This document shows, piece by piece, positions 10,771-19,176 of a stretch of 64,000 nucleotides of DNA. Made by a program: the position numbers and the translations under genes. The DNA comes from Candidatus Terasakiella magnetica (GTDB taxonomy: Bacteria > Pseudomonadota > Alphaproteobacteria > Rhodospirillales > Terasakiellaceae): contig NZ_FLYE01000023.1 of NCBI RefSeq assembly GCF_900093605.1, forward strand, positions 146,224 to 210,223, given 5' to 3'. The notes beneath the pieces were generated by a model. The model was given only the letters and a program-made list of their open reading frames with translations. It was not told where the DNA came from and searched no databases. Numbering within the stretch: the stretch's first letter is position 1; every line of letters begins with the position of its first letter.

Positions 10771-12015
10771 TCAGCGCAGCAGGGAATGATGCGCGCTGAT
10801 CACCGTGATTTTTTCATCAACCAATTGGGCTTTGATCTTTTCCCAATCCGGCTTTTTAGCCCCAAAACTTGTGCGCAACATGCGATTAACCGCTTCGCTT
10901 AATGGGCTGCTGGACGCGAGGGCAACCACACGGTAATCAATAGAGTTATGAATGTTTTTCGGCAAAATCATACGCCAGCCGATGAGGCCTTTTTGCATTT
11001 GGGCTTGCATCAATCCTTCACGATCAGCCAGCAGGAAATGCCCATCGCTTAAACGCTGGGCAAAGGCCCACATATAGGCAGGCGCGCCGATGTTATTCAC
11101 CGAAATTTCCAAAGCACATAGGCCGTTAAGCGAACTTGATGGGAAGCTTTGCCCATCGCGCATGAGCGGGATGGTATCAGGGGCCTGGCAGCCCTGATTG
11201 GCATTGGCGCGTAGCTCAGAAATACCAAGTTTCAGGCTGCCTGCGCGCAAGGCGATGATATTGTCTTCAAACTGAAGGTAAAGCCCAATGCCAAGGGCAA
11301 AGAGACAGACGACCAAAGCAATGATTTTTGCAAAACGATTATCTTTAATGGGGGGCGGTGCATTGGGATCAGGCTTGTAAAGATCAATCTCTTGCTCAGC
11401 ACTTTCCTCTTCATCCTCTTCTTCAAGCTCATCAGGTAAGGGATCGTTCAGGTTAAAGCGTTGAATGATGCGTTGAATGTTGGGCAGGGATTCTAGATGG
11501 AGCAGCTCGCCATCTACATGTAAGTTTTCAAGAAACTCATCATCAGGCACAAGGCCAGCCCCGCCGGGAATAAAGCAGAAAAGGCGCACATTATCAGCGC
11601 GCAGCTTTTCAAAAATCTCTTGTGAGGCCAGTAGTTTTTCTTTGATATGATTAACAGGGCGCACATTTAGATCACGGTCTAGCTCGCCTGTTAACCAAAT
11701 GGCATTTTCAACTGTTTCTTCAGGTTTTGCGAGAAGGTCTTCTGCAAAAAGGGCGTGGGCGGCAAAGGCACCGAGTTGCCAACTGTTACCATCGGTAATG
11801 GGGGCAGAGAGGTCCATGCGATATGAGGGGTGATCATAAGAGCGTTGGATTACGCCTGTGGGCTCTTTGACAAAACTGTCATAAGCTCGTGAAATCGGCA
11901 AAGCCTTGGCGGTGCCGTTTTCACAAACAACGCTGCGCACATCTGGGTCTTCGCGCGTAATGCGCTGAACTTCAACCGGGCCTTCGGTGGTAGCGATATA
12001 AACTCTGATACTCAT
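10771..12015 (-). CDS. Membrane-anchored protein with Lon (S16)-like peptidase domain
   Basis: A 414-residue protein of no named family. Residues about 65-190 read like the proteolytic domain of Lon. TDGNSWQLGAF matches the Lon catalytic serine segment (DGPSAG-type), with Ser78 in position. WLTGELDRDLNVRPVNHIKE, continuing as KLLAS, matches Lon's TGEI...V.P.GGLKEKLLAA, with Lys125 in the place of the catalytic lysine. No AAA+ domain is present. An acidic linker (196-211) leads to one membrane helix (about 229-249), and a C-terminal domain of about 160 residues should face the periplasm; its end, YRVVALASSSPLSEAVN, loosely recalls DUF4384. The start ATG overlaps the upstream stop (TAATG), so it is coupled to the gene before it. 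The peptidase assignment is my own reading and needs a profile search. Confidence 0.6.
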   Translation of the reverse strand: MSIRVYIATTEGPVEVQRITREDPDVRSVVCENGTAKALPISRAYDSFVKEPTGVIQRSYDHPSYRMDLSAPITDGNSWQLGAFAAHALFAEDLLAKPEETVENAIWLTGELDRDLNVRPVNHIKEKLLASQEIFEKLRADNVRLFCFIPGGAGLVPDDEFLENLHVDGELLHLESLPNIQRIIQRFNLNDPLPDELEEEDEEESAEQEIDLYKPDPNAPPPIKDNRFAKIIALVVCLFALGIGLYLQFEDNIIALRAGSLKLGISELRANANQGCQAPDTIPLMRDGQSFPSSSLNGLCALEISVNNIGAPAYMWAFAQRLSDGHFLLADREGLMQAQMQKGLIGWRMILPKNIHNSIDYRVVALASSSPLSEAVNRMLRTSFGAKKPDWEKIKAQLVDEKITVISAHHSLLR

Positions 12016-12542
12016 TAGCTGAGAATGACTTCACTTTTTACATTACGCAAGGCTTTGACGATATCATCATCACTTGAAAGCAGGATTTGTGCCTCACCAT
12101 CATAAAAGTCATCAATGACAAGGCGCAAAATCGGGCCATCTTCTTGATTGATGAAAAGCAGGCTTGGCGTTTCATCGCGATCAATGGCTTCAATCAGTAG
12201 ATAAATCTGACTTGCATCGGCTTTTGAGGGTTTCAGGCTGATCTTAAACCCATCGGCTTCGCGTATATCAATATCACCTGTACTGGCGGCGGCTGCGCGT
12301 GCCATATGGACAATGGATTGTTTTTCAAGCAAGCGTTTTAAACCCCGGCGTAGCTTCAGGTCATTTAAAAGTGCAGCTTGTAGGACTGGCGAGGATGTAT
12401 GGTTTGGGTCATGGGCATAGGCAAAGAGCTCACTAAAGGCGACTTTTTGCGCTGCCTCATCGGGAGGGCCCATGAGATGGTCATAATTATGCAGGGCCTG
12501 AAATATCTTTGCGGCATCTTTGCGTGAAGATTTAGTCATCAA
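12015..12542 (-). CDS. Hypothetical protein, middle gene of coupled operon
   Basis: A 175-residue soluble protein that I do not recognise. Residues 1-85 are helical and rich in Lys, Arg and Asp (LNDLKLRRGLKRLLEKQS). The second half alternates hydrophobic and acidic residues, as in a beta-sandwich or barrel (SQIYLLIEAID, PSLLFINQEDGPILRLVIDD). There is no signal peptide, membrane segment or cysteine motif. The start overlaps the end of the 541-residue gene by 4 bases and the stop overlaps the next start by 1 base, so all three products are probably made together and may form a complex. Confidence 0.75.
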   Translation of the reverse strand: MMTKSSRKDAAKIFQALHNYDHLMGPPDEAAQKVAFSELFAYAHDPNHTSSPVLQAALLNDLKLRRGLKRLLEKQSIVHMARAAAASTGDIDIREADGFKISLKPSKADASQIYLLIEAIDRDETPSLLFINQEDGPILRLVIDDFYDGEAQILLSSDDDIVKALRNVKSEVILS

Positions 12543-14164
12543 AACCCTCCATAAATTTTGCTGAACTGCCCGCTAAAGACGGTGCGGTCATAAGAAAATT
12601 GTGATTGCCAGCCCCCACCTGCGAGGGAGAGATTATCAAGGCGCTCTAAAAAAGCATCGATATCGCGCGAAATATCCAACAATAAATCGGCCCCTTGTGA
12701 AAACGCGAGGCTTAGTTCTGGAGCTTGGCTGACGTCTTCTTTAAAGCCTTTGCGCGAAAAACCGTTATAGGCTTGCTCGGCATCGACCATGAGCTTTGCA
12801 ATATCTGGCCCGACGGTTTCTTCATCATGGATGATCTCAATAAAATGCTGTGTGATGGAGGTGCTTTGCAGGGTGACAACATTGCTACCCTCGTCACTCT
12901 CTTCAATCAAATGCTGGGCCAGCGGGGCAAAATCAATGCCGGGTTCCAACTTTAACATCACATCCACAGTTTCTTTTTGGCGTGCTTTAGCAAGAGCATG
13001 CAGGCTGGCATAGATGGCTTTTTGAATATGTTTGTGCATGGATTGATAGGTGATTTGGCGTTCTTGATAAGTCTCCTGCGGGCCTTCATCAATAATCTCA
13101 TCAAGCTCATTTTTTTCAACATGGCGGCGCAGGGCTTGGGTCAGGCGGGCTTGTGGCTTGGTGAAAATATCACTGCGTAAAATGGAAAGCGGCAGGCGCA
13201 GGGCCAAGCCACCCGCATTAAGCAGACCTTCAAGGTTAGCGCATTCCTGTTTATTGAGGAACTTAACCAGATTAAGCGGGCTGGAGTTGAGCTCTATTAA
13301 GGGGGAGAGGGTTTCTTCAACGCTTTCAAGTGTTTCGGATAATAAATCAGGGGCGATCTCACCGGCTTCATGATCCCCGCCAATGGAGCCTGCATGGCGC
13401 ATGGCCGCAAGGTCTCTGGCGCTTTCAACGGCTTGTATGGCGCGCACAAAAGTTAGCAACACACTGTCATAGGTCTTGAAATCAACGCCTTTTTCTTTTT
13501 CTAATGAGGCGGCCTGCCAAAAATCCAAAATCATTGGGTCATCAACACTATCCACATCATCATTACAATAGGCGAGAATTTTGCGAAATTTTCGTTGGGA
13601 TTGGGCTGTGGGCAGATGTTCACCCAAATATTTATAAAGCTGGCGCGATAAGGTATTTGCGGCCTCTGAAACAGACTTGCGCGTGAGTTCTTCACTAAGG
13701 AGATTTTGTAAGACCTGGTCAATATCGCTATAGCCAAGGGCGGTAAGGAGAAATTCCAATAAGGCGGAAAGGACGGGCATCCGGCTATATTGGATTGAAA
13801 ATTCACCATCAGGGTAGGAGAGGGTTAGCCCATTTTCACTGAGGCTGAGGGTTGAACCGTTATAGTCTGCATAAGCATGGTGGCAATAGCTTTGATAGCT
13901 GGAGCTGCGCGCCACCCCACTGTCCCAAAAGAAAAATTCATAGCGACCCTTTTGGAAAGAAAGCTCACTTGCAGCCACAATCAGGTGGGAAAGTTCCATC
14001 AAAGGGGTGGCATAGGTGCGACAGACAACAAGCTTGCCGATTTCGCGACAAATCATCGGGGAGAATTTGGCTTCCCCGTCTATCTCACTTTCAGCCATGG
14101 TATGTAATACGGCTGTTAGCTCACCGCTTTTTCCTGCCTCAAGCAGCAGTTCTTCGGATCCCAT
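12539..14164 (-). CDS. Hypothetical 541-residue cytoplasmic protein, first gene of coupled operon
   Basis: An unrecognised protein without signal peptide or membrane helix. Residues 1-130 look beta-rich (GRYEFFFWDSGVA, STLSLSENGLTLSYPDGEF), and the rest is mostly helical with long charged helices, as in a scaffold or adaptor. No nucleotide-binding, protease or nuclease motif is evident. It heads an operon with two further genes joined by 4- and 1-base overlaps, the last encoding a membrane-tethered Lon-like domain. A 9-bp inverted repeat at 14185-14208 lies just upstream of its start. It follows two diguanylate cyclase genes on the same strand with a 90-base gap. Confidence 0.75.
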   Translation of the reverse strand: MGSEELLLEAGKSGELTAVLHTMAESEIDGEAKFSPMICREIGKLVVCRTYATPLMELSHLIVAASELSFQKGRYEFFFWDSGVARSSSYQSYCHHAYADYNGSTLSLSENGLTLSYPDGEFSIQYSRMPVLSALLEFLLTALGYSDIDQVLQNLLSEELTRKSVSEAANTLSRQLYKYLGEHLPTAQSQRKFRKILAYCNDDVDSVDDPMILDFWQAASLEKEKGVDFKTYDSVLLTFVRAIQAVESARDLAAMRHAGSIGGDHEAGEIAPDLLSETLESVEETLSPLIELNSSPLNLVKFLNKQECANLEGLLNAGGLALRLPLSILRSDIFTKPQARLTQALRRHVEKNELDEIIDEGPQETYQERQITYQSMHKHIQKAIYASLHALAKARQKETVDVMLKLEPGIDFAPLAQHLIEESDEGSNVVTLQSTSITQHFIEIIHDEETVGPDIAKLMVDAEQAYNGFSRKGFKEDVSQAPELSLAFSQGADLLLDISRDIDAFLERLDNLSLAGGGWQSQFSYDRTVFSGQFSKIYGGF

Positions 14165-14184
14165 CTTATGCGTCCCTGATTTTC

Positions 14185-14208
14185 GTTTTCCTTATTGTAA
14201 AGGAAAAC
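14185..14208. repeat. Short inverted repeat upstream of the 541-residue gene
   Basis: A perfect 9-bp inverted repeat (14185-14193 and 14200-14208) with a 6-base loop, ending 20 bases before the ATG on the minus strand. No T-run follows, so it is not a standard terminator. It may be an operator or a leader hairpin; I see nothing that decides. Confidence 0.4.
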
Positions 14209-14254
14209 AACTTTAGGTCTAGAGTATATCTATGAAAGGGTTAGGGCGTTTTTT

Positions 14255-15226
14255 TCAAGAAGACGTCACTTGGTTGCGACCATTTTCTTTGGACTGATAG
14301 AGCGCTTTATCTGCACGGCTAAACATATCATCAAGAGTATCGCCTTTTTGATAAGTCGTAACCCCAAAACTGCCTGTGACCTTGATGGAATGCTCACCAC
14401 TTTTAATGAGGGTTTCTTCAAGTTGCTTGCGGATGCGCTCAGCAAAGCCCATCGCACTTGTCACATCTGTTTCAGGCAAGGTTACAGCGAACTCTTCCCC
14501 GCCAATGCGCGCAAGATGGCTGTCATTATTGCGCTCGTCACTGATGTTGAGATGACGTGAGTTTTCATGCCACAGGCTCACAATCATTTTCAAAACATCG
14601 TCACCAGCTTCATGACCATAGGTGTCATTGATATTTTTAAACCAATCCAGATCAAAGATAATCAGGCTTAAAGGGTGGTCATTTTCATTTGCATGTTCCA
14701 ACACTTTGACGGACTCTTGCATGAAATAGCGCCGGTTATAGGCTCCAGTTAGGGGGTCTGTCATGGAAAGGCGCACCAACTCGCGCTCTTTCATGATCAG
14801 TTCTGTGACATCTTGCAGCACAATTTGCACACAGTTTAGACCTTCCCAAGGCAGTTTACCGATGCTGATATTAACAATATGGCATTTGCCATCACTGGTA
14901 TGGAGGTCAACTTCAGTAAGGTTAATGGGTTCTGGGTTATCAAAGGCCTGCATGAATAGGGGCAAAAGCCGCTCGCGCAGCTCATCAGTCATGAAATCAA
15001 GCAGGTGTTTGCCGAGCATATCATCATGACTGGTGTTAAACATGCGACAGATTTCATTATTGACGAAGAGCATGGCTTGGGGTTGATGGATTAAGAGCCC
15101 CATGGGAATAACATTGGGCAGCAAATCCAGCAGGGCGCCCATGCGTTCTTGTGTATCAATTAAATGTTGTTGGGTTTGAACGGCTTGTTCGGTACCGTCG
15201 GTGTCATCCCAAAAAAAATCCGTCAA
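14255..15226 (-). CDS. PAS-GGDEF diguanylate cyclase
   Basis: A 323-residue soluble protein predicted to make cyclic di-GMP. An N-terminal helix (LIDTQERMGALLDLLPN) leads to a PAS domain (about 45-150) and a GGDEF domain with DLDWFKNINDTYGHEAGDD and the active site RIGGEEFAVTLPE. An Arg-x-x-Asp is present near the active site but is displaced by one position from the usual inhibitory site. There is no in-frame ATG upstream; the start appears to be TTG at 15226, giving MTDFFWDD, which aligns with the neighbouring paralogue. It is a tandem duplicate of the gene at 15272-16237 and probably shares its transcript. Confidence 0.93.
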   Translation of the reverse strand: MTDFFWDDTDGTEQAVQTQQHLIDTQERMGALLDLLPNVIPMGLLIHQPQAMLFVNNEICRMFNTSHDDMLGKHLLDFMTDELRERLLPLFMQAFDNPEPINLTEVDLHTSDGKCHIVNISIGKLPWEGLNCVQIVLQDVTELIMKERELVRLSMTDPLTGAYNRRYFMQESVKVLEHANENDHPLSLIIFDLDWFKNINDTYGHEAGDDVLKMIVSLWHENSRHLNISDERNNDSHLARIGGEEFAVTLPETDVTSAMGFAERIRKQLEETLIKSGEHSIKVTGSFGVTTYQKGDTLDDMFSRADKALYQSKENGRNQVTSS

Positions 15227-15271
15227 TGGTTGCTCATCTCATATATAGCTATGTAAAATATTGAGTAATAT

Positions 15272-16237
15272 TTACTCAAATTCAACCCTGTTGCGCCCGT
15301 TTTCTTTCGCCTTATAAAGGGCGAGATCAGCACGTCTGATCAGGTCATCAAGACTTTCATCGCCATGTTTAAGGCTTGTTGCGCCAAAGCTTGCCGTAAT
15401 CTTAAAACGCAGGTCTTTAAAAATAACTGTGTTTTCTGCAATTGCACTGCGGATGCGCTCTGCAATGGCAGTCGCACCATCTTGGTCCACATTTGGCAGA
15501 TAGATTGCAAATTCTTCCCCGCCAATGCGCGCAAGGGTGCTGTCGTTTTTGCGGTTATCAAATTCGTTTTGGCGGGTGTTTCTTTGCCAAACGGCGCTAA
15601 TGGTTTTTAAGGCTTCATCACCAGCCTGATGACCATAGGTGTCATTTACTTTTTTAAACCAGTCCACATCAAAAATAAGGAGGCTGAACGGTTTAGCTTC
15701 ATCAAGGGCATATGCAACACTTTCTGAGGCATGTTGTATGAAGTAGCGACGGTTAAATGCCCCTGTCAGTACATCATTAAAGGTCAGCTTTTCCAACTCT
15801 TTGGCTTGCTGCTTAAGCTCTGTGACATCTTCCAGCATAATCTGGATGACGCTGGTGCCTTCCCAAGGCAGGCGACCAGCGGAGACTTGGATGTGAGACA
15901 GGCTACCGTCTGATCTTTTTAAAGTCAGTTCAGGAAAGCGCACCGGTTCATCACGCATGAAGGTGGACATGAACATTTCAGACCATTTTTCACGCGCATC
16001 ATCTGGTGCATAATCCAAAATATGCTTGCCGACCATGGCTAAATGGTCTTTTTCAAACAGATGTAATGCTTGTTGATTGGCAAAAAGCACGCCTTGCATC
16101 TGATGGATAATAAGGCCTGTAGGCATTAAATCCAGCAGTGCGCCCAGTTTCTCCTGAGTATCAATAAGGGTCTGATGGGTTAAAACCGCATCAGTGGTGC
16201 CCTCATTGTCGTCGAAAAATACTACGTTTTCTACCAT
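15272..16237 (-). CDS. PAS-GGDEF diguanylate cyclase (tandem paralogue)
   Basis: A 321-residue soluble PAS-GGDEF protein with the same layout as the gene downstream. It shares the linker helix LIDTQEKLGALLDLMP, a PAS domain containing NQQALHLFEKDHLAMVGKH, and a GGDEF domain with DVDWFKKVNDTYGHQAGDE and RIGGEEFAIYLPN. There are no membrane segments, so any signal is read in the cytosol. The start is ATG at 16237. An 8-bp AT-rich inverted repeat (15261-15279) overlaps the stop codon. Divergence between the two PAS domains suggests that the copies now respond to different cues. Confidence 0.94.
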   Translation of the reverse strand: MVENVVFFDDNEGTTDAVLTHQTLIDTQEKLGALLDLMPTGLIIHQMQGVLFANQQALHLFEKDHLAMVGKHILDYAPDDAREKWSEMFMSTFMRDEPVRFPELTLKRSDGSLSHIQVSAGRLPWEGTSVIQIMLEDVTELKQQAKELEKLTFNDVLTGAFNRRYFIQHASESVAYALDEAKPFSLLIFDVDWFKKVNDTYGHQAGDEALKTISAVWQRNTRQNEFDNRKNDSTLARIGGEEFAIYLPNVDQDGATAIAERIRSAIAENTVIFKDLRFKITASFGATSLKHGDESLDDLIRRADLALYKAKENGRNRVEFE

Positions 16238-16314
16238 TGTCTCACTACTTGTATAGTTAAGACTAGGATAGCCTGCTTCTAGCCTTTATGCAAAAAGTAG
16301 TTGGACTAGATGAG

Positions 16315-16340
16315 TAAAAAAGAGGGGGATAACCCCCTCA
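16315..16340 (-). terminator. Rho-independent terminator of the 17-kDa-like lipoprotein gene
   Basis: A 7-bp G/C-rich stem (16322-16328 and 16333-16339) with a 4-base loop. On the minus strand it is followed by a run of six T (complement of 16316-16321). It would end transcripts of the exported-protein cluster 26 bases after the lipoprotein stop and isolate it from the GGDEF genes. Confidence 0.85.
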
Positions 16341-16366
16341 AAACTAAAATAAATCCGAATTTAGCC

Positions 16367-16912
16367 TTACCAACCGGCGTTATTTCGCGGGCCGAAGTCA
16401 TCATTTGAGTTATTCGCCGGATTTCCTCCTAACTCATCTGAAAGATTCTCCCACCTGCCACGGTTGTTATTATCATCTCTTCTGCGATCAATGCGTCTAT
16501 CTCGATCCGCTGTCGGGCGACGGTCCCATCGGTTTGAAATCAGATACCAAGCAATATTATCTTCCCGACATGCAACAGCGGTTGAATTATACCACTGGGA
16601 ACTCATCATCACACCAAAGCGAAAACGCCGACAATCACGATCGCGACGATCACGCACATTTCCAGTTGGGCGCAAGCGCGCACTTGATCCGGCATACCAG
16701 CTGGTTGTCAGCCCGTTATTAGAGAAAAACAGGGCCTTTTCAATTTCACTGTTCATTTTATCTTCATTGGCGATGCTGAGATCAAGGTTGGCTTCGGATG
16801 CTAAAATAGAGCCAATATCCGTGCCATATACTTCGCCGGGGCGCAGGGAACCTGTTGTTTGGCAGGCACTTAAAAGGGCAATGGCACAAAAGCCGAGAAG
16901 TGTCTTTTTCAT
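16367..16912 (-). CDS. Putative outer-membrane lipoprotein, 17-kDa surface antigen-like
   Basis: A 181-residue lipoprotein. The signal peptide ends in a lipobox (LLSAC, cysteine 17). The segment around FFSNNGLTTSWYAGSSARLRPTG and TAVACREDNIAWYLIS resembles the C-terminal domain of the rickettsial 17-kDa surface antigen family, where a normally short sheet ends in a cysteine-containing strand. The tail (about 125-165) is dominated by Arg and Asp (RRPTADRDRRIDRRRDDNNN) and is probably disordered. It follows the lytic transglycosylase gene by 35 bases on the same strand. Its role is unknown. Confidence 0.75.
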   Translation of the reverse strand: MKKTLLGFCAIALLSACQTTGSLRPGEVYGTDIGSILASEANLDLSIANEDKMNSEIEKALFFSNNGLTTSWYAGSSARLRPTGNVRDRRDRDCRRFRFGVMMSSQWYNSTAVACREDNIAWYLISNRWDRRPTADRDRRIDRRRDDNNNRGRWENLSDELGGNPANNSNDDFGPRNNAGW

Positions 16913-16947
16913 CTTATGACCTCATTCTTAGAAAATATATTTAAACA

Positions 16948-18210
16948 TCAGGCATCCCAACTGGCGAAAGTCTTGGTGTCTTTACTCACGCGCGAGAGAT
17001 AGGTTTTGGTTTCCCCATAAGGGAGATGAGCTTGAAGGTGATTGTAAATTTCCTGTGCACTCATGCTATTTATCTTTTTAATGGCAGGGCGCAATTTCAT
17101 TTTACCGGTAAAGGCTTTGGCCACATTGCCTGCCCCGGTGTTATAGGCGCAGATGATAAGATACTGGCGGGCTTTTTCATCTTTGACCTTGCCGAAATAT
17201 CGGGTGTTGAGCAAATGCAGGTAGGTTGCGCCTAACATGATGTTTTCATAAGGGTTATAAAGCACATCAGGCCCCGGTGTGGCCTCTTTACCCAACAGAT
17301 AACTATAGGCTTCCTTGCCCCCGCTTGTGGCGACCAGTTGCATCAAGCCCATAGCATTGGCATGAGAACGTGCACGCGGGTTAAACGAGCTTTCATTTTT
17401 AATGACCGAGAGAATAAGCGAGCGGGGCAAACGGTATTTTTGCGCAGCTTCCAAAATAGGGCCGCGCAGGGATTGGGCACTTAATTGGTCACGCTCAGGG
17501 CGCAATGGAATGGTGATGCGGGCCATTTTTGCCATTTTGCCTTTGGCAAGGCGTACATCGCGTTTAACAAAAACAGGGCGCACACGCGGGGCAATCAGGG
17601 TGGAAAGCTCGCGGTGGCGTTTCCAGTTGATTTTGGGGCGTGCTGGTTTGGTTTCTACGCGTTGTTTTTCAACCTGTTTTTCCTCAAAACTTTCTTCAGG
17701 GATATCTTTAAAACGGTCATTTTGGGGGCGTTTTTCACGGACGTCTCGTCTCGGGCGAACGGGGGCGTCCTCATTCCAGAATTCATCGGCCTTTTCTTGA
17801 AGCTTGCGACGCAATAGGGCGCGCTCATCAAGGGTGTCACTATCTTCTATCAGGATTTCTTGAAAGTCAGTGAAGAGGTCTTTTTCTTCTTTATCAAGCC
17901 CTTCAATGGACATTTCACCGCGCTCATAATCCACAATGATCCGGCTGGTACGGTCTTTGCTGTAGCCCACCCAGACTTTGGGTTCTGGCAGTTGGCGGCT
18001 TTCCCCCCAAATCTCTGCAAGTTCGCGGTCTAATTCTTCAACACCTTCGCGCATGGCACGATCAAAGGCTTTATCGGTTTGTTCGAAGGTATCTTCAAAT
18101 TGGCTATCAATTTTATCGAGCCAATCGGTTTCAGCCTGAACAAGGTTGGGTGCAATCAGGCTAAAGGCGAGAGCAGAACAGAGCAGCTTATAGGTGAGGG
18201 CTCGTTTCAT
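16948..18210 (-). CDS. MltC-like membrane-bound lytic transglycosylase
   Basis: Predicted to cleave peptidoglycan glycan strands with formation of 1,6-anhydro ends. From the ATG at 18210 it is 420 residues, with a signal peptide ending VQA. An N-terminal DUF3393-type domain (about 30-120) includes PKVWVGYSKDRTSRIIVDYE, as in MltC. A basic, Pro/Arg-rich linker (150-240) follows. The SLT domain carries the catalytic glutamate E273 in IKNESSFNPRA, then AMGLMQLV, NIMLGATYLHLL and AYNTGAGNVAKAF. There is no lipobox, unlike E. coli MltC. It lies directly after the FlgP/LPP20-like gene, with 4 bases between stop and start. Confidence 0.9.
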   Translation of the reverse strand: MKRALTYKLLCSALAFSLIAPNLVQAETDWLDKIDSQFEDTFEQTDKAFDRAMREGVEELDRELAEIWGESRQLPEPKVWVGYSKDRTSRIIVDYERGEMSIEGLDKEEKDLFTDFQEILIEDSDTLDERALLRRKLQEKADEFWNEDAPVRPRRDVREKRPQNDRFKDIPEESFEEKQVEKQRVETKPARPKINWKRHRELSTLIAPRVRPVFVKRDVRLAKGKMAKMARITIPLRPERDQLSAQSLRGPILEAAQKYRLPRSLILSVIKNESSFNPRARSHANAMGLMQLVATSGGKEAYSYLLGKEATPGPDVLYNPYENIMLGATYLHLLNTRYFGKVKDEKARQYLIICAYNTGAGNVAKAFTGKMKLRPAIKKINSMSAQEIYNHLQAHLPYGETKTYLSRVSKDTKTFASWDA

Positions 18211-18214
18211 CAGT

Positions 18215-19057
18215 TTAATCCAATGCCACAATCAAGCGGCCCTGTTTGACCGCCTCTAAGGGGCGCATCATCTGGGCATCTTTATTTGATAAAACAATCT
18301 GATTATCTTTTGAAATACGCAAAGCTGAAACGACAAGTGGATTTTCACCCGTGATCTCAAGCGTTTTGGCCTTTTCAACGGATTTTGAATAATGGATTAA
18401 GCCTTTTTCCATAACCGCCGCTGGATCAACACTGTCTTGTGAATAGACCATTTCTTGTTTTTCATTAATGACTTGCGGGGCCAAGGCGGGCAGATACATG
18501 GCCTGTTCCAGATCAATGATGACCGCACTATAGCGCGATGTGGAGGCAGGGGCTTTAGGCGTAGTTTGAGGGGCAGTCGGTTTAAGGTCTAAGCTCGCGT
18601 TGGTCAGGTTCTGCTTTGTATCCTGACAGGCAGGGCTGATACAGACACGCATGGTGACTTCAGCCATGACCACTTCGCCGCGCCTGCTCGAGCTATCTTT
18701 ATGCCATGTGATTTTTTCATCAATGGCACGTGCACCACGCAAGGTACCTTTGATCCGAGTGGCTGCGCGTGTATCGCCTGCACCATGGGTGCCAATTGTG
18801 GTAAGGCCTGTTAGGCGTATACCTTTGATGATTTCAAGCAAGCGCGCCTGTGCGGTGGTGCGTGCAGCCTGTTTTGCCATCAGTTCTTCTTGAACGCGAT
18901 TTCCCATATAACGCGAGGTGCCTTGGGCGCTGGCTTCCACATAACCTTGTGACCAGTTTGTGGTTGCATCATCACTGGCCTCAACCCAGCCATCAAGGGC
19001 CCATGATTGAGAGGCAAGGCACATGGCAAATACGGCAGTTAATAGGGATCGTCTCAT
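18215..19057 (-). CDS. Exported LPP20/FlgP-like protein
   Basis: A 280-residue secreted protein; a strong AAGGAAAAT site precedes the ATG at 19057. The signal peptide ends SWA, with no lipobox. Residues about 45-150 match the LPP20 pattern seen in FlgP: repeated Ala-rich helix AKQAARTTAQARLLEIIKGI, then TRIKGTLRGARAI and a strand with VVMAEVTMRVCI. The C-terminal half (SRYSAVIIDLEQAMYLPALA to the end) is a second domain typical of large LPP20 proteins. In Vibrio, FlgP belongs to the flagellar H-ring; here no flagellar gene is nearby, so the role is inferred only from the FlgT- and FlgO-like neighbours. Confidence 0.7.
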   Translation of the reverse strand: MRRSLLTAVFAMCLASQSWALDGWVEASDDATTNWSQGYVEASAQGTSRYMGNRVQEELMAKQAARTTAQARLLEIIKGIRLTGLTTIGTHGAGDTRAATRIKGTLRGARAIDEKITWHKDSSSRRGEVVMAEVTMRVCISPACQDTKQNLTNASLDLKPTAPQTTPKAPASTSRYSAVIIDLEQAMYLPALAPQVINEKQEMVYSQDSVDPAAVMEKGLIHYSKSVEKAKTLEITGENPLVVSALRISKDNQIVLSNKDAQMMRPLEAVKQGRLIVALD

Positions 19058-19176
19058 TTTATTTTCCTTAAAAAACAACATCACAATCAGTCTTATGAAT
19101 GGATGTGGGGTATTTTAAAGGGCAAGGGGGAGAAGAGAAGACAGCGATGATGCCGCCTTCTCTTCTTGTGTAACGT

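Noticed and set aside
14300-16000. Long stretches of near-identical DNA in the two GGDEF genes, considered as a mobile repeat
   Set aside because: Identity is limited to conserved catalytic codons in two paralogous genes; the rest has diverged, so this is gene duplication and not a mobile element.
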